DNA from: Planctomycetaceae bacterium
Lineage (GTDB): Bacteria; Planctomycetota; Planctomycetia; Pirellulales; Pirellulaceae
Reading direction: 5' to 3'
Assembly (NCBI GenBank): GCA_021298315.1
Contig: JAJTFC010000029.1
Location: 1 to 32,948 of the forward strand
DNA: 32,948 bases
In this document: piece after piece, positions 1 to 6,978 of the stretch
Layout: each line of letters starts with the position of its first letter
Position numbering within the stretch: position 1 is the first letter of the stretch
Translations under genes and position numbers: made by a program
The notes under the pieces: generated by a model
Told to the model about the DNA's origin: nothing
The model's input: only the letters and a program-made list of their open reading frames with translations
Database searches by the model: none

Positions 1-82
1 ATCGGTTTGCAGGTGCCGAGGTTCTGAGTGAATGGCTCCAAAGCGCCGTTGTTCCCGCATAACATATCGTAGGAGGATATCC

Positions 83-1186
83 ATGCGACGATTCTTTTTG
101 GGCATGGCGATTGCTACGCTGACCGCCGGTGCTCCCTGGACGGCGTTTGGTGGGGATCGCGAGATCGCCGATGCCATTATCGCTACTGTGAAGAAGGCCC
201 AGATCGACCTCAAAGGATTTGATGTGGATCTGACTGTTGAGAACGGCAATGTAACCGTCTCAGGTGCGGCCGCGAATCAAAAGCAACTCGACGAAGTTTT
301 GGTCGCCGCTCGCAAAACCGACGGTGTCAAGTCAGTCGACTGCAAGGTAAGCGTTGCTGCCGAGGTTCCTTCGTCTCTCGCTGATAACACGACAGCAGTG
401 GTACCCGCATCGGCTAACGAGATGCCAGCGCTGCTTACCGATGTCGCAGAAGACGCTCCTGCAGCCCGCAAGGCGATGCCGGTAGCCGAGGCATCGGTTG
501 ATTCAGCGATCACTACTGAAATCCTCAGCAAGCTCGGAGCTGCCAAGAATAACGGATCCCTCAAAGGCTTTGACCTAGACGTATCGACCGTTGATGGCCA
601 AGTCTGGGTTCGAGGATACGTCTCGACTCCCGATCAAAAAGCGATGGTTCTCAAGACCGCACAGTACGTCTCTGGCGTACAAAGGGTTGTCGACGAGGTA
701 ACCGTCAACCAGGTTCTACCTGCCAGTGGGCAAATTCCCGGTGTTCCCGGTGTTCCTGGTGTTTCTGGTATCCCCGGTGTACCTGGTATCCCAGGCGTAG
801 CTGCTGGAGTTCCAGGCATGGCTGCACCAGTAGCCACCGGTGCTGCACCTCGACCCTTTGCACCTAGCACGGTCAACGGTGGCGCTGTCGGTGGCCCGTA
901 CACCGGTAATGTCACGGCTCCACAAGCTCCGATGCCGATGCAAGGAGGACCAAGCTATGGTGGTGGTGTTCCAAGATACGATCAACCTTACATGCCCAGC
1001 TATGCATGGCCAAGCTACGCAGCGTATCCAAACTACGCCGCTGTGACTTATCCAAAGCAATACTCGGCCTCGGCATGGCCTTACATCGGACCGTTCTATC
1101 CATACCCACAAGTTCCGCTCGGATGGCGTCGAGTCTCCTTGGAGTGGGATGACGGACTGTGGTACCTCGACTTTACCCACAAGTAA
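83..1186 (+). CDS. Secreted protein with two BON domains and a Gly-Val-Pro-rich linker
   Basis: The start is set at ATG 83 because AGGAGG lies 6 nt upstream (71-76). An in-frame upstream ATG at 32 has no such site and would put basic residues before the signal peptide. The 367-residue product starts with an export signal (RRFFLGMAIATLTAGAPWTAFG). Two BON-type repeats follow, at roughly residues 25-92 and 150-215, each with the GFD(V/L)D(L/V) strand and a V(T/W)V(S/R)G turn. BON domains usually bind membranes or ligands in periplasmic proteins. Next comes a low-complexity tract of GVPG/GIPG units and a Pro/Tyr/Gly-rich tail ending in a Trp-rich segment (WRRVSLEWDDGLWYLDF). Location outside the cytoplasm is inferred from the signal. 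The function is unknown; a cell-envelope structural role is a guess. Confidence 0.85.
   Translation: MRRFFLGMAIATLTAGAPWTAFGGDREIADAIIATVKKAQIDLKGFDVDLTVENGNVTVSGAAANQKQLDEVLVAARKTDGVKSVDCKVSVAAEVPSSLADNTTAVVPASANEMPALLTDVAEDAPAARKAMPVAEASVDSAITTEILSKLGAAKNNGSLKGFDLDVSTVDGQVWVRGYVSTPDQKAMVLKTAQYVSGVQRVVDEVTVNQVLPASGQIPGVPGVPGVSGIPGVPGIPGVAAGVPGMAAPVATGAAPRPFAPSTVNGGAVGGPYTGNVTAPQAPMPMQGGPSYGGGVPRYDQPYMPSYAWPSYAAYPNYAAVTYPKQYSASAWPYIGPFYPYPQVPLGWRRVSLEWDDGLWYLDFTHK
731..818 (+). repeat. In-gene short repeat coding for GVPG/GIPG units
   Basis: A degenerate 9-nt repeat (GGTGTTCCC and variants) codes for about nine G-(V/I)-P or G-V-(S/A) triplets inside the linker of the BON protein. It resembles a short collagen-like or elastin-like tract, although Gly is followed by a hydrophobic residue rather than Pro-Pro. 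Confidence 0.75.
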
Positions 1187-1213
1187 GTCGAGCGGTTAAC
1201 TCCGAACTCAACC

Positions 1214-1247
1214 CAGAGGGCCTTGGTCGAAAGATCAGGGCTCTCTG
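1214..1247. terminator. Strong hairpin between convergent genes, likely bidirectional terminator
   Basis: Bases 1214-1228 pair with 1233-1247 over 15 bp (two or three G-T wobbles) around a GAAA tetraloop. The hairpin starts 28 nt after the BON gene stop and lies 57 nt past the kinase stop on the other strand. No long T-run follows, so it may be a processing or stabilising hairpin instead of a classic intrinsic terminator. Confidence 0.6.
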
Positions 1248-1252
1248 CGTTT

Positions 1253-1300
1253 GATCAACACAGTTTTCGATCAACACAGTTTTCGATTAACACAGTTCAA
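1253..1300. repeat. Three tandem 16-bp repeats
   Basis: The unit GATCAACACAGTTTTC occurs at 1253 and 1269, and a third diverged copy (GATTAACACAGTTCAA) at 1285. The repeats fill the space between the hairpin at 1214-1247 and the kinase stop codon at 1304-1306. Confidence 0.8.
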
Positions 1301-1303
1301 CAA

Positions 1304-3016
1304 CTACTTCTTGTCTTTCGCTTGAAGAGACCTGCGCAAGCGATAGTATTTGAGCCCAGGGATAAAGAAACAAAGACCTGCAACAACAGCAAAAATCAAG
1401 TGCGCAATCTGTGGCCACACCAACATGGCTGCTGCGGCAACGAACAAGCTGGTGGCTTGGATATAGAATACGCCGCTGAGTATGCCTGCTTTGATGAAGA
1501 ACATCATGCCAGTGATGACAGCAAGCAAGGGTGTGAGTTTCAAAGGTGCAAGTCCCAGGGCCCACTCGACGGGGAACAACGCTGCGATACCGATCATGGC
1601 TGCCCCCCAAACGTGGGCAATTTGACGTTCGACGAAAGTCACAGGGCCCATACGCCGACGCAGCGCCCAGAAGACCGCAGCCCAAGCTCCTAGACCGACG
1701 GTCCAGAGCAACGGGTATGAAAGAACTCCTGCGTTGCTCCACTGCAAGAGTTCTGTCAGCACGCTTGCGATAACCAGCACCAAGGAGTGCCACATCCAGA
1801 GCAAGCCCCAATTTTCGAGCACGGGGGCATGATGCGTCTCTCGAAACCATCTGGCGACAACCTGAGCAAACTGGCCCGATCTTGCCGATATCGGTTCGTC
1901 CTTCAGATAGGCGGACAAATCTGCAGCCAAGTTTGCAGCGCTGGGGTATCTCAAATCCTGTGGTTTCTGCAAGCATCGAACCAAAATCATTTCCAAATCT
2001 CTATCGATTTTCGGATTGAGCAACCTGGGATTCGGTGGATCTTGCTCCATGACCTGCAAGAGCATGTCCATGGTTGACTTGGCGACGAAAGGGGGTCTAC
2101 CTGTGAGGGCATGGTAAAGCACCGAGCCGAGACTATAGACATCCGAAGCCGGACTGATGTTTCCCATGCGTCCGCTGGCCTGTTCTGGACTCATGTAACT
2201 GGGGGTTCCTAAAACCACACCTGTACGGGTAAGCGATTCGCCTGCATCGGTATGCTTGGCCAGCCCAAAATCGGTGAGTCTGGCGATCCCGTTAGAATCC
2301 ACAAGGATGTTCGATGGCTTGATATCCCGATGCAAAACCCCATTTTGGTGGGCAAAGTCGACTGCTTCGGCGATCATCTGAACGACTCGAACCGATTGTC
2401 TTTCATCGATGGATCCGGTGTTGATCAGTTCCTGAAGCGTACGGCCTTGGATGTATTGCATCGCAAAGTAGGGTCGCCCGTCGATCTCGCCAACATCGTA
2501 AACCGGAACGATCCCCCCATGCTGCAGTTGCGCTGTGGCTCGTGCCTCTGCAAAGAATCGTTGACGCTCGGAATCCGAAGCCAATTGATCTTTGAGAATC
2601 ATCTTGACTGCAACTTGTCGGCCTAAGCTGATCTGCTCGGCGCGATAGACTACACCCATCCCCCCTCGTCCGACCTCTTCGATTAGGCGATAGTCCCCAA
2701 AAATGCAAGGAAGGGTCATCCGCCAAACATTCGAATCGCCAATCGAGGAGTTCGAATCGCCCAGTAAGCGAACTTCGTGACTCCCTATGGCATCGGTGAC
2801 AATAATCGTTCCCCAGATAGCTCGAAGCTCATCTGCAAGCTTCGGGTTTTGGCGGCAAAGAGGATGTTCGAGGCAGACTTCGTGGAGATCGACAGTCAAT
2901 CCTTGGTGCAGTCGGTCGGTAAGTTCGGTAACTAGCAGAGCTAGGTTTTCATCTAGGTGCAGATCGTCAACATCGGTTTGATCTGCGGTAGGCCCAGAAG
3001 GCAACTCGGCGTTCAT
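1304..3016 (-). CDS. Serine/threonine protein kinase with C-terminal membrane domain
   Basis: This is a 570-residue Hanks-type kinase. Visible motifs are the glycine loop GRGGMGVVY (116-124), the ATP-binding Lys in VAVKM (138), catalytic HRDIKPSN (229-236), DFG (249-251) and the GTPSYMSPEQA activation segment, so it should be active. The N-terminal ~100 residues are a leucine-rich soluble region common in planctomycete kinases. After residue ~395 there are about five or six hydrophobic helices and no extracellular sensor domain, ending in basic KYYRLRRSLQAKDKK. The start codon overlaps the sigma-factor stop (ATGA, 3013-3016), so the two are translated from one message. Pairing with an ECF sigma factor suggests that phosphorylation, rather than an anti-sigma factor, controls the sigma factor. 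The signal sensed is unknown. Confidence 0.93.
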   Translation of the reverse strand: MNAELPSGPTADQTDVDDLHLDENLALLVTELTDRLHQGLTVDLHEVCLEHPLCRQNPKLADELRAIWGTIIVTDAIGSHEVRLLGDSNSSIGDSNVWRMTLPCIFGDYRLIEEVGRGGMGVVYRAEQISLGRQVAVKMILKDQLASDSERQRFFAEARATAQLQHGGIVPVYDVGEIDGRPYFAMQYIQGRTLQELINTGSIDERQSVRVVQMIAEAVDFAHQNGVLHRDIKPSNILVDSNGIARLTDFGLAKHTDAGESLTRTGVVLGTPSYMSPEQASGRMGNISPASDVYSLGSVLYHALTGRPPFVAKSTMDMLLQVMEQDPPNPRLLNPKIDRDLEMILVRCLQKPQDLRYPSAANLAADLSAYLKDEPISARSGQFAQVVARWFRETHHAPVLENWGLLWMWHSLVLVIASVLTELLQWSNAGVLSYPLLWTVGLGAWAAVFWALRRRMGPVTFVERQIAHVWGAAMIGIAALFPVEWALGLAPLKLTPLLAVITGMMFFIKAGILSGVFYIQATSLFVAAAAMLVWPQIAHLIFAVVAGLCFFIPGLKYYRLRRSLQAKDKK

Positions 3017-3669
3017 TCACGAATTTCCCTATGAAGATTTGGAAGGCTTTCGATGACCTCCCGCAGACGCTTGATCGCCCGGAGATATCTCATGCTCGCG
3101 GCCGGTTCGGTCAGTCCGAGCGACTGTGCGATCTCCTGATTATTGAGTTGTTCGTAATGACGCATGAGGATGATCTCGCGATCCCCTTCCTTGAGTTGCG
3201 AGATAGCTAGCTCCATGTGCTGAGCCAGTTCTTTTTGGGTAGCAGCGGCCGCAGGCGTTAACCCGTCGTCTTTGAATTGATTGGCCAATTCGATCGTTGA
3301 CTGATCGTTGGATGCAAATGCGATGGGACCTTGCTCGCGATCGATGCTTCGTTTGGCTGACAATCGATGACGCCTGTGGGCATCAATGATTCTATCTTTG
3401 GCGATTTGACGAATCCAAAGATGAAAAGGGATCGAGGGGGATTGAACATACTCGACAAGTCTTCGATTTGCCTCGATCAAAACATCCTGAATGATGTCGC
3501 TCACGTCGACCCGCTGGGCCAAGCGTTGGTCGAGTCTCATGGCGATCATTCGGCGCAGAGGATCGCGGTGACGGTCGAAAAGCTCTTCGACCGCCTGCGG
3601 CTTGCCCTCGCGGACATCGACCAAAAGCTCCGTGGTTGCTTGGCCCTCGGGCCAGATTGACTCAGACAT
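3013..3669 (-). CDS. ECF RNA polymerase sigma factor, planctomycete type
   Basis: The 218-residue protein has sigma region 2 at about residues 20-100 (VEELFDRHRDPLRRMI, then VDVSDIIQDVLIEA and the WIRQIAKDRIIDAHRRHR recognition helix) and region 4 at about 150-210 (LKEGDREIILMRHYEQLNNQEIAQSLGL helix-turn-helix). This matches the planctomycete-specific sigma-70 subfamily. A GGAG ribosome site lies 4 nt before the ATG (3674-3677). No anti-sigma gene is adjacent. The downstream gene, overlapping by 4 nt, is a membrane-attached Ser/Thr kinase, which is its likely regulator by analogy with known kinase-linked ECF groups. The HD gene on the other side is divergent. Confidence 0.93.
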   Translation of the reverse strand: MSESIWPEGQATTELLVDVREGKPQAVEELFDRHRDPLRRMIAMRLDQRLAQRVDVSDIIQDVLIEANRRLVEYVQSPSIPFHLWIRQIAKDRIIDAHRRHRLSAKRSIDREQGPIAFASNDQSTIELANQFKDDGLTPAAAATQKELAQHMELAISQLKEGDREIILMRHYEQLNNQEIAQSLGLTEPAASMRYLRAIKRLREVIESLPNLHREIRE

Positions 3670-3815
3670 AAAGCTCCAGCGAGGCTTGCCCGCCGTCCGC
3701 CAAGTTCCAATTACGCTAAAATGCGGTTTCGTACACTTATTCTAGCGAGCGGGCAAAGAGTGGCTTATCCCACATCCGCAAAAGCTGCCGGATATGGGTC
3801 TTTATCAGGAAATTC

Positions 3816-5150
3816 TTGAGGATTATTCGACTGCCTATGATCCCCGAACTGCAACCTACCGCTTCGGTCATTCGAATCAGTCCCGAGATCGATGTGCCGA
3901 TTACCACCAGAGTGCGCAGACTCCTCGACACAGCAGCCTTCCGACGCTTGGCTGGAATTTCTCAACTGGGACTTGTCTCTTTGGTCTACCCGGGCGCTAC
4001 CCACTCACGTTTCGAGCACTCCCTGGGTGTTTATCGCAATGCCATCGAAGTCCTCCGGCAATTGGCAAACGACCCCAAGCAACCGATGATTTTCGGCGAC
4101 CATGACGCATCGCTTTTGATCGTCTCGGCACTTTTGCACGATTTAGGGCATTGGCCTTTTTGCCATCTGATTGAGGATCTGGGGCTCGTCGGTGCCCCCC
4201 GGCATGAAATCCTTGCCCGACGATTGCTGATTCAACCTGAAGTATCACGTTTGCTAACGTCTGACTGGGATCTTGATCCTGAGTCGATCGCAGAGTTCCT
4301 GAGCCCGAAAATCGAAGGATCGCTAGACCCAATGCATTCGATCCTGCGATCCATTCTCAGTGGACCGATCGACATCGATAAACTCGACTATCTCGAACGC
4401 GATTCCCTACATGCCGGCGTACCCTACGGACGAAACTTTGACCGACATCGGCTGATCCAATCGATGTGCATCGATATACCAAGGCATCGAATTGCGATTT
4501 CTGAAAAAGGTCGCACGGCTGCCGAGATGATGGTATTTGCCCGATATGTGATGTTCAGCGAAGTCTATTGGCACCATGCAGTCCGTAGCGCAACGGCCAT
4601 GCTTCAGCGAGCTGTTTACGAATTGCGTGACCAAAGCGATCTGATCGAATCTTGGCTCGACATGGACGATGCCAAACTCAAGGAATCCATCCTCAGGTAC
4701 TCTCAAGGCAACCCGGGTGCGGATTGTGCCGAAGGAATCTTTGGCTCCAAGCGGATGCTCTATAAACGCATCGCCCAGTTCGATTGTTTTTGCGAGCCAC
4801 AGCTCCACCGATCGATATCCAGCAAATCCTATCCCCAACTCGTCGAGCTCTCTGGCCAATTAGCACAGATTCTTTCAGATCAAACTCAAACATCGATCGG
4901 TTTGCACCAACTGCTCATCGATGCGCCACCTGCGGAATGCGAAGTCCAATTCGACTTAAGGATTCGGCAAAAGTCAGGACAATACCGCGATCTGTTCGAA
5001 CTGTCCCCCGTAGTGCAGTCACTGGCTACACGCCAATTCGATCAAATGGTCAAACGCGTACGGGTCTTTATCCATCCACGGCATCGAGACACCATCAAAA
5101 AAGTCGATATACCAGGACTCCTGCACCAGATTTTGCCGGGTTCTAGTTGA
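3816..5150 (+). CDS. HD-domain phosphohydrolase
   Basis: This 444-residue HD-superfamily protein resembles the COG1078 (YdhJ/SAMHD1-like) group. Metal-binding residues are present: H63 and H68 in THSRFEHSLGV, H108-D109 in LLHDLGH, and an Asp in the later IDIDKLDYLERD motif typical of dNTPase-like members. The TTG at 3816 is preferred because AGGA sits 5 nt upstream (3807-3810). An ATG at 3837 has no well-placed site and would shorten the protein by seven residues. Family members hydrolyse nucleotide or phosphate esters, but the substrate cannot be told from sequence. The stop codon lies inside the proposed -35 box of the cimA leader promoter. Confidence 0.88.
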   Translation: MRIIRLPMIPELQPTASVIRISPEIDVPITTRVRRLLDTAAFRRLAGISQLGLVSLVYPGATHSRFEHSLGVYRNAIEVLRQLANDPKQPMIFGDHDASLLIVSALLHDLGHWPFCHLIEDLGLVGAPRHEILARRLLIQPEVSRLLTSDWDLDPESIAEFLSPKIEGSLDPMHSILRSILSGPIDIDKLDYLERDSLHAGVPYGRNFDRHRLIQSMCIDIPRHRIAISEKGRTAAEMMVFARYVMFSEVYWHHAVRSATAMLQRAVYELRDQSDLIESWLDMDDAKLKESILRYSQGNPGADCAEGIFGSKRMLYKRIAQFDCFCEPQLHRSISSKSYPQLVELSGQLAQILSDQTQTSIGLHQLLIDAPPAECEVQFDLRIRQKSGQYRDLFELSPVVQSLATRQFDQMVKRVRVFIHPRHRDTIKKVDIPGLLHQILPGSS

Positions 5151-5175
5151 CAAACAAAGCACCGAAAGAAAAAAT
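5147..5175 (+). promoter_or_regulatory. Predicted promoter of the cimA leader
   Basis: A perfect TTGACA (5147-5152) is followed after 17 bp by AAAAAT (5170-5175), matching the -10 consensus at 4 of 6 positions. Transcription would start near 5182, about 30 nt before the leader-peptide ATG at 5212. The -35 box overlaps the stop codon of the upstream HD gene. The -10 box is only moderate, and promoter consensus in planctomycetes is not well defined. Confidence 0.5.
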
Positions 5176-5211
5176 CATGGTCACTTTTGAGCGAACCCAA
5201 TTTGAAGTCCC

Positions 5212-5268
5212 ATGTGTCCATTAGCACCCCAAACCCTCTTCGAAATTATTATCCCCGAGAGCCGGTAG
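5212..5268 (+). CDS. Putative isoleucine leader peptide of cimA
   Basis: This 18-codon ORF reads MCPLAPQTLFEIIIPESR and stops at TAG 5266-5268. Codons 12-14 are three consecutive isoleucine codons (ATT ATT ATC, 5245-5253), with Leu codons at 4 and 9. Isoleucine is the end product of the pathway started by CimA, encoded downstream. The last Ile codon abuts arm 1 of the first hairpin, and the stop codon lies just before arm 2, as in leader peptides of amino-acid attenuators. The ribosome site is weak (GAAG at 5204-5207). An in-frame stop at 5203-5205 rules out a longer start. Translation is inferred, not shown. Confidence 0.6.
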   Translation: MCPLAPQTLFEIIIPESR

Positions 5269-5350
5269 GCCTTGGGGAAAGTTTCTTCATTGAAACCGAG
5301 TCGCAAAACAGTTTGCAACCCAACCCCCGAAGCCTGCCGCTTCGGGGGTT
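5253..5350 (+). promoter_or_regulatory. Predicted transcription attenuator of cimA
   Basis: Four arms can be drawn. Arm 1 (CCCCGAG, 5253-5259) pairs with arm 2 (CTTGGGG, 5271-5277), with three more pairs inside (5261-5263 with 5268-5270). Arm 3 (5322-5333) pairs perfectly with arm 4 (5339-5350) to form the terminator. Arm 2 can instead pair with 5325-5332 of arm 3 over seven pairs with one bulged G, which would block the terminator. A ribosome stalled at the Ile codons would cover arm 1 and free arm 2. One reaching the stop codon would cover arm 2 and let the terminator form. Two weaker hairpins lie between (5281-5296 and 5303-5316). Confidence 0.6.
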
Positions 5351-5361
5351 TTTTGTTTTTT
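5322..5361 (+). terminator. Intrinsic terminator immediately upstream of cimA
   Basis: A perfect 12-bp stem (5322-5333 with 5339-5350, five consecutive G-C pairs) and a 5-nt loop are followed by a T-rich tract interrupted by one G (5349-5361). It ends 16 nt before the cimA ATG at 5378, so it must be conditional if cimA is read from the upstream promoter. It could also end transcripts of the HD gene. Confidence 0.9.
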
Positions 5362-5377
5362 GAAACTACAAGTAACC

Positions 5378-6955
5378 ATGCAAGACCGATCGATTCTCAT
5401 CTACGACACCACACTCCGCGACGGAACCCAGGGCGAAGGCGTTAGCCTGTCTTTGCAGGACAAACTCAATATCGCCGTGCGGCTCTCTGAGATCGGCATC
5501 GAAATGATTGAAGGAGGTTATCCTCTTTCGAACGAAAAGGATGCGATGTTTTTCCAGAAGGCCAAAGAGCTCAATCTCGGTTCAAGCCTTCTGGCTGCCT
5601 TTGGCATGACTCGTCGTCGAGGGATGAAGGCTTCGGAGGATCCTGGAATCGCCGCTTTGCTCGCCGCACAAACACCGGTCATCACCATTGTGGGTAAGTC
5701 TTGGGATTTTCATGCAACGGAGGTGCTCGGCGTGAGCCTTCAGGAAAACCTCGATATGATCGGCGAGACGGTCGAATATCTTTCTAGACATGCTCAAATT
5801 GTCTACGATGCCGAGCATTTCTTTGATGGATACAGGGCAAACGCCCAGTACGCACTCTCGGCAATTGAAACGGCGGCCAAGGCTGGTGCCAAATGGGTCG
5901 TTTTATGCGATACCAACGGAGGTTCGCTTCCGGAACAAGTCGCCGCGATTGTTAGCAGTTCGAAGGCTCGACTCGATCCCCTCGGAGTGCGTCTAGGAAT
6001 CCACTGCCATAACGACGGCGACTTAGCAACAGCCAATTCGCTGGCCGCCATCGAAGCCGGGTGCGACCAAATCCAAGGTACAATCAATGGGATTGGCGAA
6101 CGGTGTGGAAATGCGGATCTGCTTTGTGTGATATCCAATTTGCAGTTCAAGAAGAGTGGCTACCGCGTTTTGCAAAACGGATCCTTCGAGCATCTGACGG
6201 AACTTTCTCGATTCGTCTACGAAACTGCCAATCTGGTTCCTCGCAATAGTCAGCCTTTTGTTGGCCGCAGCGCCTTTGCCCATAAAGGGGGAATGCATGT
6301 GCATGCAGTCAATAAATTCGCTCACACCTATGAGCATATGAACCCTGAGCTCATCGGCAACGAACGGAGAATCCTTGTTAGCGAACTATCGGGTCGATCG
6401 AACATAGCCGCCTTGACCCAAAAACATGGCGGCCAGCCGGACCGGGTGCTTCTGGATCGCATTTTGGAGATGGTCGTTAAGAAAGAGAACCAAGGATACC
6501 AGTACGAGGCCGCTGAAGCTTCTTTTGACCTTTTAGTCAAACAATGCTCAGGCACCTACAGGCCCCATTTCGAGACGATCAAATACCAGATCCTAGCCGG
6601 TGATTTGGATACTCTACGCCAACAACAGTTTGCCGAAGCAATCTTGAAACTCAAGGTTGGGGATATTGTGTGCGTAGAAGCTGCCGAAGGACACGGACCG
6701 GTCAATGCCATGGATGCAGTGCTACGTAAAACGCTCTCGCGGTTTTATCCGAGCATCGAGTCGATGCAATTGATCGACTACAAGGTTCGTGTGGTCAACG
6801 GCGAAGCCGGCACGGCAGCCAGGATTCGAGTGAACATCGAAAGTGCAGATGAGCACCACTCATGGCACACCATCGGAGTCAGTGAGAATATCATCGAAGC
6901 CTCCTGGTCGGCACTCGTCGATGCCGTCGAATACAAACTCCACCGAGATCATTAA
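5378..6955 (+). CDS. cimA: (R)-citramalate synthase
   Basis: The 525-residue enzyme condenses acetyl-CoA with pyruvate to citramalate, the entry to the threonine-independent route to 2-oxobutyrate and isoleucine. The DRE-TIM catalytic motif is near the start (DTTLRDGTQGEGVSLS, R14-D15). The metal-binding HCHND and the GTINGIGERCGNADL segment follow, then FAHKGGMHVHAV and a C-terminal LeuA-type regulatory domain from about residue 390. Sequence such as IEGGYPLSNEKDAMFF points to CimA rather than 2-isopropylmalate synthase. ATG 5378 is chosen over an in-frame TTG at 5360, which lies in the terminator T-tract. Expression is probably controlled by the isoleucine-codon leader directly upstream. 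Confidence 0.93.
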   Translation: MQDRSILIYDTTLRDGTQGEGVSLSLQDKLNIAVRLSEIGIEMIEGGYPLSNEKDAMFFQKAKELNLGSSLLAAFGMTRRRGMKASEDPGIAALLAAQTPVITIVGKSWDFHATEVLGVSLQENLDMIGETVEYLSRHAQIVYDAEHFFDGYRANAQYALSAIETAAKAGAKWVVLCDTNGGSLPEQVAAIVSSSKARLDPLGVRLGIHCHNDGDLATANSLAAIEAGCDQIQGTINGIGERCGNADLLCVISNLQFKKSGYRVLQNGSFEHLTELSRFVYETANLVPRNSQPFVGRSAFAHKGGMHVHAVNKFAHTYEHMNPELIGNERRILVSELSGRSNIAALTQKHGGQPDRVLLDRILEMVVKKENQGYQYEAAEASFDLLVKQCSGTYRPHFETIKYQILAGDLDTLRQQQFAEAILKLKVGDIVCVEAAEGHGPVNAMDAVLRKTLSRFYPSIESMQLIDYKVRVVNGEAGTAARIRVNIESADEHHSWHTIGVSENIIEASWSALVDAVEYKLHRDH

Positions 6956-6978
6956 GAGGCTCGCAAGCTTTTAAGGAA

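Noticed and set aside
2735..2765. tRNA-like TTCGAATC sequences
   Set aside because: Two copies lie inside the kinase coding region and no cloverleaf can be drawn around them.
5177..5224. A 15-codon ORF (MVTFERTQFEVPCVH) upstream of the cimA leader peptide
   Set aside because: Its ATG lies before the predicted transcription start (~5182), it has no cluster of branched-chain codons, and it ends before the hairpins. The overlapping 5212-5268 frame with three Ile codons fits better.
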